From assembly GCF_003626695.1 (NCBI RefSeq), contig NZ_RBAH01000003.1, positions 125,641 through 189,640 on the forward strand: a stretch of DNA of 64,000 nucleotides, written 5' to 3'. The notes beneath the pieces are model-generated. The model had not been told where the DNA came from. It was given only the letters and a program-made list of their open reading frames with translations, and ran no database searches. The position numbers were made by a program, and so were the translations under genes. Shown piece by piece: positions 52,202-60,399 of this stretch (within the stretch, counting starts at the first letter, position 1; every line of letters starts with the position of its first letter). This DNA is from Paenibacillus ginsengarvi. Its GTDB lineage: Bacteria > Bacillota > Bacilli > Paenibacillales > NBRC-103111.

Positions 52202-52218
52202 TTTGAAGATGTTGTTAA
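52202..52218 (-). promoter_or_regulatory. Weak Pho-box-like direct repeat
   Basis: On the minus strand TTAACA (52218-52213), five bases, then TTCAAA (52207-52202): an 11-base-period repeat like the PhoP box TTAACA-N5-TTAACA, with two mismatches in the second half. It stands about 75 bases upstream of the PhoX-like gene. Confidence 0.3.
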
Positions 52219-52229
52219 GGCGTGCTCCG

Positions 52230-54347
52230 TCACTCCGGATGGTTATGGGTCGCATTTCCGATTGCAAACGGTGTCGTAACGCCTTCGTACGCCAGATGCA
52301 TCGTCATCCCGACGGCCGCATGCTGCAGGTTATGGCAATGATCCATCCAGATGCCGGGGTTATCGGCGCGGAACGCCACCTCGTACGTCTCCCCCGGGGA
52401 AACGTCAAGCGTGTCGGACCACCAGGGACTTCCGGTCACGGGCTCCCCGTTGCGCGAAAGCACCAGCATATGGTGACCGTGCAAATGCATCGGATGATCG
52501 ACCGATCCGCGATTGACGATTACGGTTTTGACCAAATCCCCCTCGCGGACGACAAACATCGGCGTGTTCGGAAACACCTCTCCGTTAATCGTATACAGCG
52601 ACTGGAATTCCCCGTTGTAAAAGCCAAGCTTGTTGTCCAAAATCATCGTAAACTCACGGTCGAACTTGCTGTCAGCATCAAACGGCGTCTGCGCGGGGCG
52701 CCCATAGCTTTCCGGCTCGAAGGGCACCGTGGCCGGCAAAGTAGGCAATTCCCCCTCTCCGTTCGAACTCATGAAGATCCCGAGCTTCTTCTTCGGATTG
52801 CCAATGCTCAGGTAAACCGGCCCGTCTGGCATCGTAAACGTCACATCGTACCGCCCACCTGTCGTCAGCGCGAGCTCGGTATCGCGCAGGCTGCCGGGTT
52901 CGTTCAAGTCGGTTCCGTCGATGGCGGCAACCCGAAACTCGGTGCCGGTCAGCACATAGGTTTGGCGCACCCAGTTGTCCGTATTGATCAGCCTTAGCCG
53001 TACAGGGGTTCCTGGCGCAATCGCCATACGCTGGAGCGTATCCGACGCACCGATTGCAAACCCCGCGCCTTCCCATACATGAGTTATAACTGTGATGTCT
53101 TTCTCTCCTGCGGTGGACGGCTGCCTCGGCTCTACGACAAGCGCTCCGAACAGCCCTTTCTCGACGGCTTCCTTCGAGTTTTGATGCGAATGATACCAGA
53201 ACGTGCCTACCTGCTCCGCCACGAACCGGTACGTGTACGTTTCTCCGGGCATAACTGCGTTTTGTGTCGCTCCGGCTACGCCGTCCTCCGCGTTCGGAAC
53301 GTCCAGCCCATGCCAATGAATCGTGACGCCGCCGTCGATATTTTCATTTTTGAGCGTAACCTCGACGAGCTCGCCTTCTTTCATCCGCAGCTCGGGTCCC
53401 GGTATTTGCCCGTTATACGTCCAGGCTTGCACCGTTTTGCCGGAAGCGAGCCGCACCTCCTTTTTTTCCGCGGTCAGCGTGTACCGCCGATCCGGCTCGC
53501 CGAATCGGGGGCCGCTCAGAGCGGTGACCGGTATGGCGGCGCTGCTGGGCGAAAAGGCCGTCTGAACACCGCCGTGACCGGCATGGCCGGCGTGCGCTCC
53601 GCCTGAGGGAATCGCTCCTCTGCCATAGTCGGGCTCGCCCGCCATCATATCCATTTCGTCCGGCAGATGGCTGCTGCTGAGCGCCATTTGACCGAGCGGC
53701 CATGCTACGAGCGCACAAACGGCCAAAACCGCCAGGTTGCGGAGCACGCGAACCGCCCAATAACGCGTCCAGAACGAAGCGCCCTGACGCCCTGCCTTAT
53801 GCAAGCGGCGAGCGTGAAGCCACCATAACAAGGCCGACAGCAGCACGAACATGGCGACCGGAATCGCAATCGGCAGCATTTCGAACGGTATCGGCGGCAC
53901 TAAGGCAAAATAAAACGTGGTCAGCGCCCCAAGCGCGGACATGTGAAACGGCACGATCAGCCCGGGCTGAGCGGCCTGCACTAGCAGCTCGGGACCGGCC
54001 GGTTCCTCCCCGCCCCCCTTAACGGCTATGCAGAGCCGAATCAGCTTCGGCAAAGAAACAATAAAAAGCAATAACAGCGGAACGGCTGTAAGCTGACTGT
54101 GCAGCAATACCCGGTCCAGCCAAAATAGCGGGTCATACGTAACCGCCATATACGCGCTCAGGCCAATGACCGCTCCGGCGCTCAGCATTACGGCTCCCAA
54201 CCAGATCAGCAGACCGCGGGCTCCCCGGCGCATCTGCTTGACGGATTTGCTGAATAGTAGTTTGGATGCCTTGGCTCCCGCCAGCCAAGAGACAAGCAGC
54301 AGCACAAACACCGCTGCATACTCCGTTATAACGACAATACTATACAT
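52230..54347 (-). CDS. Membrane-fused multicopper oxidase
   Basis: A 705-residue protein. The first 220 residues hold five or six membrane helices, then comes a Met/His-rich linker (residues about 225-260, with MDMMAG and HAGHAGHGG), then a three-domain multicopper oxidase. All copper motifs are visible: HWHGLDVP, WYHSHQNS, HPMHLHGHHM and the C-terminal DHCHNLQHAAVGM, which carries the type 1 Cys, His and Met ligands. It likely oxidises Cu(I) or another substrate at the outer membrane face using oxygen. A cupredoxin oxidase fused to a multi-helix membrane domain is uncommon among classical copper oxidases. It starts at ATG 54347 and is followed by the PhoX-like gene. Confidence 0.92.
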   Translation of the reverse strand: MYSIVVITEYAAVFVLLLVSWLAGAKASKLLFSKSVKQMRRGARGLLIWLGAVMLSAGAVIGLSAYMAVTYDPLFWLDRVLLHSQLTAVPLLLLFIVSLPKLIRLCIAVKGGGEEPAGPELLVQAAQPGLIVPFHMSALGALTTFYFALVPPIPFEMLPIAIPVAMFVLLSALLWWLHARRLHKAGRQGASFWTRYWAVRVLRNLAVLAVCALVAWPLGQMALSSSHLPDEMDMMAGEPDYGRGAIPSGGAHAGHAGHGGVQTAFSPSSAAIPVTALSGPRFGEPDRRYTLTAEKKEVRLASGKTVQAWTYNGQIPGPELRMKEGELVEVTLKNENIDGGVTIHWHGLDVPNAEDGVAGATQNAVMPGETYTYRFVAEQVGTFWYHSHQNSKEAVEKGLFGALVVEPRQPSTAGEKDITVITHVWEGAGFAIGASDTLQRMAIAPGTPVRLRLINTDNWVRQTYVLTGTEFRVAAIDGTDLNEPGSLRDTELALTTGGRYDVTFTMPDGPVYLSIGNPKKKLGIFMSSNGEGELPTLPATVPFEPESYGRPAQTPFDADSKFDREFTMILDNKLGFYNGEFQSLYTINGEVFPNTPMFVVREGDLVKTVIVNRGSVDHPMHLHGHHMLVLSRNGEPVTGSPWWSDTLDVSPGETYEVAFRADNPGIWMDHCHNLQHAAVGMTMHLAYEGVTTPFAIGNATHNHPE

Positions 54348-54485
54348 GCTAGATCCTCCTCGAACCTTACTTGGCGTCTACATTGTACACCCGTGCAGAA
54401 GGCCGCCGACACGGTCGCAAGGATGGATGGCCGCCAGTCTTCGGTCGGGGATGCCTTTCCGGCTGTGACTGGTCTAAACACAAAT

Positions 54486-54524
54486 AAGAAGCGGCCCTAT
54501 GCACCTTGGCATGAGCCGCTTCTT
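54486..54524. terminator. Terminator of the CNNM/CBS gene
   Basis: AAGAAGCGGC pairs with GCCGCTTCTT around a loop that itself contains TATGC/GCAT. On the minus strand it follows the CNNM gene stop; the tail is only moderately T-rich. Confidence 0.7.
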
Positions 54525-54538
54525 CAGCAACATTTAGA

Positions 54539-55885
54539 TTAAGATACTACGGGCATAACCGCGCTGTTTTCGCCTTCGCTATTCTCGGCCATTCTGCGCA
54601 CGACCAGACGGGAAACCCGCATATGGTCGACCTCGTCTACGGTCAGCTCGTATTCCTTAAAGTATACTTTCTGGTTTTTCTTCGGCGGGATTTCCACTTG
54701 CGAGTACACCCAGCCGCCAATCGTATCGTAATCATCCGTTTCGATATCCAGCCCGAAGTAGTCGTTGAACTCTTCAATATGGAGAAGACCGTCTACGGAA
54801 TGAGTATATTCGTCTTTTTTCTCGATGGTGGACCGCTCTTCGTCGTCAAACTCGTCGTGAATTTCCCCGACCAGCTCTTCCAGAATGTCTTCCATCGTCA
54901 CAAGTCCCGACGTGCCGCCGTATTCGTCGATGAGCAGAGCCACCTCGGTACGTTTCTTCTGCATCATCTTCAGCAGCGCACTAATCGGCATCGATTCCGG
55001 GATGCTCATAATCGGGCGAATGATCGAACGGATGTTGTCGATGCCTTCCCGCGATTTGAACAAGTCCTTAATGTGAATGAAGCCGATAATGTTGTCTTTG
55101 TCCGGGTCGCATACCGGATAACGCGTACGCATCTCCGTTGTCGCGATTTCCATGTTTTCTTCGAACGTACGATCGGCATACAAACATGCCAGCTCCGTGC
55201 GGGGAATCATGATTTCGCGCGCCACGGTTTCGGTAAATTCGAAGACGTTATCGACAAGCGTCAGCTCCGTGTTGTCGATCAAGCCGCTTTTGTGGCTTTC
55301 TTTTACAAGCAGACGGATTTCTTCCTCCGTATGCACGGCGTCATGCTCGGCCTCCGGCTCCACGCCGGATTTGCGGAGCATCCAGTTGGACGCGCCGTTC
55401 AGTACCCAGATGAACGGGTACATGATTTTGAAAAAAACCATCATCGGAATGGCCGACCATAACGTCACCGCTTCGGATTTCCGAATGGCGTACGTTTTCG
55501 GCACTTGTTCGCCGATCGTAATGTGAAAGGCGGTAACGATAGTAAAACCGATAATAAAGGCAATAATATGAATGAAACTTTGCGGCATGCCGACCTTCGT
55601 TAACAGCGGCTCGATAATTCTGGCGATCGTGGGTTCCCCGAGCCATCCGAGCACTAGTGACGTCAGCGTAATTCCTAACTGGCAAGCGGATAAATAAGCG
55701 TTCATATTGCCAAGAATCCGGCTTGCGAATTTCGCCCTAATATTCCCTTCCAGGGCCAAAGCATCGATACGGCTGCTTCTCGCTTTCACCATGGCAAATT
55801 CTACAGCCACAAAAAAACCGTTCAGAAGCACCAAAACTAACGCCAAGGACAAATTAAGGATTATCGGACCAGGGTCACCTTCCAA
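54539..55885 (-). CDS. CNNM/CBS-domain membrane protein (HlyC/CorC family)
   Basis: A 448-residue protein with an N-terminal CNNM transmembrane domain of three or four helices (LALVLVLLNGFFVAVEFAMVK at the start, LSACQLGITLTSLVLGWLGEP), two CBS domains (about 210-340) and a C-terminal CorC-HlyC domain. Family members transport or control magnesium. The TTG start at 55885 is chosen because AGGAG lies 5 bases before it and the homologous region EGDPGPIILNL begins there; the GTG at 55924 overlaps its own GGAGG and is unlikely. It is a single gene between a terminator and an intergenic region. Ion specificity is not evident. Confidence 0.88.
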   Translation of the reverse strand: MEGDPGPIILNLSLALVLVLLNGFFVAVEFAMVKARSSRIDALALEGNIRAKFASRILGNMNAYLSACQLGITLTSLVLGWLGEPTIARIIEPLLTKVGMPQSFIHIIAFIIGFTIVTAFHITIGEQVPKTYAIRKSEAVTLWSAIPMMVFFKIMYPFIWVLNGASNWMLRKSGVEPEAEHDAVHTEEEIRLLVKESHKSGLIDNTELTLVDNVFEFTETVAREIMIPRTELACLYADRTFEENMEIATTEMRTRYPVCDPDKDNIIGFIHIKDLFKSREGIDNIRSIIRPIMSIPESMPISALLKMMQKKRTEVALLIDEYGGTSGLVTMEDILEELVGEIHDEFDDEERSTIEKKDEYTHSVDGLLHIEEFNDYFGLDIETDDYDTIGGWVYSQVEIPPKKNQKVYFKEYELTVDEVDHMRVSRLVVRRMAENSEGENSAVMPVVS

Positions 55886-56275
55886 ATAAGCTCCTACCCG
55901 CCTTCTTAAGACGGACAGGTTCACCTCCCAATAGGTTAAGTAGAACCATTATACTATTCATTATATAGAAACATCAGTAAAGATCAAAGTCCGCACGGGG
56001 TCTTATTAAGTCATATCCGAACAAAAATTCAGATAATTCGCCGAAAACAGTTTATTATTTAACCTTTATTCGTTTTTGCTTATATTCCTCAAGCTTGCTT
56101 TGTTATAACGCGGGCCTGCCGCTGAGCCAGAGCGGCGGCAATGAGTGCTCGGTCGCCGTTTCCAAGCTGTAGCTATTTCTACGTCAAAGCTGCGGGCCGT
56201 AAATCAGAAAAGCTTATAGAACCAGCCACAAGCAGGTCCAACAATAGTCAGAGCAGGATGGAGGCCACTAACGAC
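55886..56275. other. Divergent intergenic region, CNNM and AI-2E genes
   Basis: About 390 bases with the promoter of the CNNM gene (TATAAT on the minus strand at 55953-55948, no strong -35) and an AT-rich part toward the AI-2E transporter (possible -10 TATAAC near 56104). I see no gene, repeat or obvious RNA structure. Confidence 0.5.
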
Positions 56276-57427
56276 ATGAACCAGCCAGCCATATGGACGG
56301 AGCGATTCAAGCAATATGTGCTCAACAACCGATTCGTGTTAAGTTTGCTCGTTTTGCTGCTGATCGGTCTCAACATTCGCGTCTTTTCTACGGTATCCTA
56401 TATATTTCTGCCGGTTATCGCACTGGTCAAGACCGTCTTCCTGCCCGTTCTGCTAACCGGCGTCGTTTATTATTTGCTCAATCCGATCGTCGATTGGCTG
56501 GAACGAAAGGGGATGCGCCGTTCCGCTTCCATCGCCTTGCTGTATATGCTGATCGCGGGCTTGATCGCTCTGCTCATCACAATCGTTGTACCGTTTATAC
56601 GAGCCCAAATCGAAAGCCTGCTCGAAAATTTCCCGAGATACAGCAAGCAGGTAGAGCAGCAGTTAGCGGAAATCGTCGGCAGCGGCTTGTTCGAAAGGCT
56701 GCAGCAAACGTTCAGCTTCGAGCCTGCCGATTATGTGCAAAAGCTGTTCGGCCAGCTATCCAATTGGCTCAGCAACGCCTGGACCAGCATAGGAGCGTTC
56801 GTCGGAGCCGTTACGGAAATCGTTTTATCGGTCGTTATAGTGCCGCTTATTTTGTTTTATTTGCTGCGAGACGGACGGCGGCTGCCCCACTATATCGCCA
56901 AATTCATCCCTACCCGCCTCCGCGAACAGTCGCTTGAAGTCATGTCGGAAATGAACCGCCAGATCAGCTCCTACATACGCGGTCAAATTATCGTCAGCTT
57001 CTGCATCGGCATGCTGCTCTACATCGGCTACCTCGTCATCGGACTCGATTATTCCCTTGTGCTCGCCATATTCGCGGCATGCACAAGCGTTGTACCGTAC
57101 CTCGGCCCGGTCATCGCGATTACGCCGGCGCTTATAATCGCCATCGTCACTTCGCCGATCATGCTGCTGAAGATGGTCATCGTCTGGACGATCGTGCAGT
57201 TGGTTGAGGGGAAGTTCATCTCGCCGCAAATCATGGGCAAAAATTTGCATATTCACCCGATCACGATCCTGTTCGTTATCTTGACGGCAGGGAAGCTGTT
57301 CGGCATCGTCGGCATCATTCTGGCCATCCCCGGCTACGCCGTTCTCAAGGTAATCGTGGTCCATCTGTTCGAGTGGCTGCGGAAGCGATCCCGTCTATAC
57401 GAGACGCCAGTGTCCCCCAAGGAGTAA
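56276..57427 (+). CDS. AI-2E family transporter
   Basis: A 383-residue membrane protein with about eight helices and a middle hydrophilic amphipathic segment (about residues 90-160), the fold of the AI-2E/YdiK/PerM exporter family. Signature stretches are [33 protein letters not shown] and [21 protein letters not shown]. Members move signalling furanosyl compounds, or exchange sodium, protons or osmolytes. The ATG at 56276 follows GGAGG by 12 bases; an ATG at 56258 is possible. It stands alone, convergent with the HD-GYP gene. Confidence 0.9.
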   Translation: MNQPAIWTERFKQYVLNNRFVLSLLVLLLIGLNIRVFSTVSYIFLPVIALVKTVFLPVLLTGVVYYLLNPIVDWLERKGMRRSASIALLYMLIAGLIALLITIVVPFIRAQIESLLENFPRYSKQVEQQLAEIVGSGLFERLQQTFSFEPADYVQKLFGQLSNWLSNAWTSIGAFVGAVTEIVLSVVIVPLILFYLLRDGRRLPHYIAKFIPTRLREQSLEVMSEMNRQISSYIRGQIIVSFCIGMLLYIGYLVIGLDYSLVLAIFAACTSVVPYLGPVIAITPALIIAIVTSPIMLLKMVIVWTIVQLVEGKFISPQIMGKNLHIHPITILFVILTAGKLFGIVGIILAIPGYAVLKVIVVHLFEWLRKRSRLYETPVSPKE

Positions 57428-57457
57428 ATTAAGTCCCCCTGCGCAGACCCAGGCCGC

Positions 57458-58918
57458 TTATACCGCCGCACCGCCGGTCGCGGCCGCAGCCGCCGGCATC
57501 CCGCCCTCGCGAATCATAGCGGCCGGATACTGATACGCCTGCGGATCTCTTTCGCACAAACGAACCCAGGCGTCTACGCAGACCGGATCGAAGTGTTTCC
57601 CTTTCTGTTCCTGTAAAAAAGCCAGCGCTTCGCTATGCGAGCGCGCCTGCCGGTACGAACGGTTCGACGTAAGCGCGTCATACACATCCGCTACCGCGAC
57701 GATGCGGGCAAGCCGCGGAATCCGTTCCCCTTGCAGCCGGTCGGGATAACCGCTACCGTCCCAACGCTCATGGTGGGAACGGATAATGTCCAGCTCCTCC
57801 TTCATAAAGCCGAGACTCCGGCACAATTCGTAGCCTTTGACCGGATGCTGCTCGATAACGAGGCGTTCTTCGTCGGTCAGTTTGCCCGGCTTGTTTAAGA
57901 TCGAGTCCGGCACGTTGATTTTGCCGACATCGTGAACGATTGCCCCTTGCGCCAGAGCGCGCAGCTGCTCGGGAGTCGCTTGCAGCTCCTCTGCCAGACG
58001 GAGCGCATACATCGTAACGCGGAAATTGTGCCCGGCCGTATAAGGATCCTTCGTCTCCGTAGCGAGTATGAGCGCTTTCACGCTGGGCGAAATGCTATTC
58101 GTAATCCGTTCGATCGGGTCCCGCGTAAACAGCGCCTTAAGCGCTCCGACGATCGATTTATTGGAGGCGTACTGCATAATAAGGCCGATCAGCATGACAA
58201 GCATCGATATGAGCAGCAGGTAGTGGTAGATCCACCAGCTAAGCATCCACGTTTTGCCGGACACCATGATGACTTGGGCCGCTATTTGCAAAGCGCAGCT
58301 GTACACGATCGACAGTTGAAGCGGGAAACGGGAATACCGGTACGACTGGTAGTAACGGTACATCGTAAAAAAATGAAGCCCCATCGTAATGACAACCACA
58401 ACCGACTTGATCGGATTGCGATTCCACGGCACAATGTCGACTATGCTCGGAAATACGATGCCGACGAGAGCGAACAAACCGAGCGAGACCGTCCAGATCG
58501 GCACAAGCGAGTTTTTCCAGCGAGATAGGCTCAGCACGAGCGGATGGTCGGATGACAGCGATGACAGCGCCAGCCAGACAGCGGCGAGAAATACGCTTAG
58601 CTGCGCGGCTATGCCCGTTAAAGAAGAGGGCCCCATCACGAAGCCCGGCGTGGAGAAGCCGTGCACGGCAAACATTTCGGCCAGCGATATGAAGGCCAGC
58701 GACAAACAGCTGACCTCGATATTGCGCAGCCGGCTCCCGGCTACGCCTGCCAGGATTGCAATCACCGTAGAGAGCGCAGCAACCGAGCTGACGATGTAGA
58801 AATGACCGCTCGGATGGCGGAGCATCGTGTCCATCGACGACCATGAGGTCATAAGCTCGAAGAGCAGCAGCGGAATGGCTGCGGCAAGCAAGGGTCCGGC
58901 GAAAGCATGGAATTTCAT
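57458..58918 (-). CDS. Membrane-anchored HD-GYP phosphodiesterase-like protein
   Basis: A 486-residue protein with about eight membrane helices in the first 255 residues, then a cytosolic HD-GYP domain. The metal and catalytic motifs are AGHNFRVTMYA, HDVGKINVPDSILNKPG, EQHPVKGYEL, SHHERWDGSGYP and VADVYDALTSNRSYR, all intact, so it should hydrolyse cyclic-di-GMP or a related cyclic dinucleotide. The membrane part is probably a sensor for a membrane or small-molecule cue. No partner gene is adjacent. It is convergent with the AI-2E transporter gene with only 30 bases between them. Confidence 0.93.
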   Translation of the reverse strand: MKFHAFAGPLLAAAIPLLLFELMTSWSSMDTMLRHPSGHFYIVSSVAALSTVIAILAGVAGSRLRNIEVSCLSLAFISLAEMFAVHGFSTPGFVMGPSSLTGIAAQLSVFLAAVWLALSSLSSDHPLVLSLSRWKNSLVPIWTVSLGLFALVGIVFPSIVDIVPWNRNPIKSVVVVITMGLHFFTMYRYYQSYRYSRFPLQLSIVYSCALQIAAQVIMVSGKTWMLSWWIYHYLLLISMLVMLIGLIMQYASNKSIVGALKALFTRDPIERITNSISPSVKALILATETKDPYTAGHNFRVTMYALRLAEELQATPEQLRALAQGAIVHDVGKINVPDSILNKPGKLTDEERLVIEQHPVKGYELCRSLGFMKEELDIIRSHHERWDGSGYPDRLQGERIPRLARIVAVADVYDALTSNRSYRQARSHSEALAFLQEQKGKHFDPVCVDAWVRLCERDPQAYQYPAAMIREGGMPAAAAATGGAAV

Positions 58919-59017
58919 AGGTCTATCCCCTTATCCGTTCTGGATACATATACCTATTTTAACACACCCTTCGGGCAATATGGCTAGTGGCGCAGCGCCT
59001 CAAACCCATGAAAGTTG

Positions 59018-60010
59018 TTACATTTTCACCAGCACGCGCCCCTGGAGTTCGCCTCGCAAAATAGCCGCAAGCGGCTCCTCCACCCTATCCAGGCCTACTT
59101 CGGCAGCGACCAGCTTCTCGTACCCGCCGGCAGGCCTCCACTCGCGTGATAGCCGCTCCCAGATGCGAACTCGCATGTCGTGCGGGCACTGCACCGAATC
59201 GATGCCGATCAAGCTAACGCCTCGCAAAATAAACGGGAATACGGATGCCGCAAAGCTCGCGCCGCCGGCCATGCCGCTGACCGCAACCGCGCCGCCGTAG
59301 CGCACAGCGCCCAGCATGCCGGCGAGCCCCGCACCGCCTACCGGGTCGACGGCGCCCGCCCAGCGCTCCTTTTGCAGGGGCCTCTGCGCGTCGCCGGCGA
59401 GCTCCTCCCGGCTCAGCACGCTGGCAGCGCCCAGCTCGCGCAAATAGGCGGCAGCGGCAGGCTTGCCGCTCCCAGCGGCAACTTCGTAGCCGAGCGAAGC
59501 CAGCAGCGCCACCGCCATGCTGCCAACGCCGCCTGTCGCCCCGGCTACCGCTACGGGCCCACTTCCCGGCAGCACGCCGTGAGCCTGCAGCCGCTCGATC
59601 GAAAGCGCCGCCGTAAAGCCGGCCGTCCCAACAATCATCGCCTCCCGCAGGCTAAGCCCTTCCGGCAGCGGCACGACCCAATCCCCGGGCACACACGCCA
59701 GCTCGCTGTAGCCGCCTTCGTGCGAAACGCCGAGGCCGTAGCCCGTCACAAGCACTCGGTCGCCTTCGCGGAATCGTTCATCTCGGGAGCGTACGACAGT
59801 GCCGGACAGATCGATGCCGGGGATGAACGGGTAACGGGAGACGATTTTTCCATCCGGCCTGACGGCCAGCCCGTCCTTATAGTTAACGCCGGAATACGCT
59901 ACTCGGATTGTCACTTCGTCCTGCGGCAGCATTTTTTCCGTAATGGTCCGGACCTGCGTGAAGCAGCGATCCCCCTCCTTGTCCACGAACAACGCGCGAA
60001 ACGATTTCAT
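59018..60010 (-). CDS. YhdH/YhfP-type quinone oxidoreductase-like protein
   Basis: A 330-residue medium-chain dehydrogenase/reductase. The N-terminal part contains SGVNYKDGLAVRPDGKIV and RYPFIPGIDLSGTVV, typical for YhdH/YhfP acryloyl-CoA reductase-like enzymes; the cofactor fold begins at VAVAGATGGVGSMAVALLASLG. It lacks the structural zinc cysteines of alcohol dehydrogenases, so it is a zinc-free NADPH-dependent reductase of an enone or quinone. The gene is notably GC-rich. It is followed downstream by the HD-GYP gene on the same strand and preceded by a small gene. Confidence 0.9.
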   Translation of the reverse strand: MKSFRALFVDKEGDRCFTQVRTITEKMLPQDEVTIRVAYSGVNYKDGLAVRPDGKIVSRYPFIPGIDLSGTVVRSRDERFREGDRVLVTGYGLGVSHEGGYSELACVPGDWVVPLPEGLSLREAMIVGTAGFTAALSIERLQAHGVLPGSGPVAVAGATGGVGSMAVALLASLGYEVAAGSGKPAAAAYLRELGAASVLSREELAGDAQRPLQKERWAGAVDPVGGAGLAGMLGAVRYGGAVAVSGMAGGASFAASVFPFILRGVSLIGIDSVQCPHDMRVRIWERLSREWRPAGGYEKLVAAEVGLDRVEEPLAAILRGELQGRVLVKM

Positions 60011-60027
60011 CCTCTGTACTCCTCCCG

Positions 60028-60297
60028 TTATTTGGTTTCCAGGGAAGCGGTCGCCGCATCGATCAGCGCGTCGAAGAAGTCGTCGTCCTGCTCCAGCCGC
60101 AGCTCCGCTTTCTCAATGTCCGCTTCGCGGCCCGATTCCTTGGTGAAGCTTAGACTGTAATCCCAATCTCTGCCATTCTTGCTGTGCAGCGTGACCTCAT
60201 AGGCCGACTGATGCCCCTCCAGCGTAAATCCAACCTGTCCCGAATAACCTGCTTCCTTGCTGTGGGTCATTGCGGCGCTCATAATCGTCCAATCCAT
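60028..60297 (-). CDS. Small acidic protein of unknown function
   Basis: An 89-residue soluble protein with no recognised family. It has a predicted beta-rich first half (VGFTLEGHQSAYEVTLHSKNG) and an acidic helical end (EQDDDFFDALIDAATAS). GGAGGAGAAC precedes the ATG. It ends 17 bases before the YhdH-like reductase gene starts, so the two are likely co-transcribed. It may be a small accessory protein of that enzyme, but this is only context. Confidence 0.7.
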   Translation of the reverse strand: MDWTIMSAAMTHSKEAGYSGQVGFTLEGHQSAYEVTLHSKNGRDWDYSLSFTKESGREADIEKAELRLEQDDDFFDALIDAATASLETK

Positions 60298-60399
60298 CGT
60301 TTGTTCTCCTCCATGTTAGGAATAAAGTATGCTGCAATGTGAACAAAAACAGGGGTCCCGAAGCCGCCGCTCCGGTTCCCCTCCTTATACAAGCAGAGT

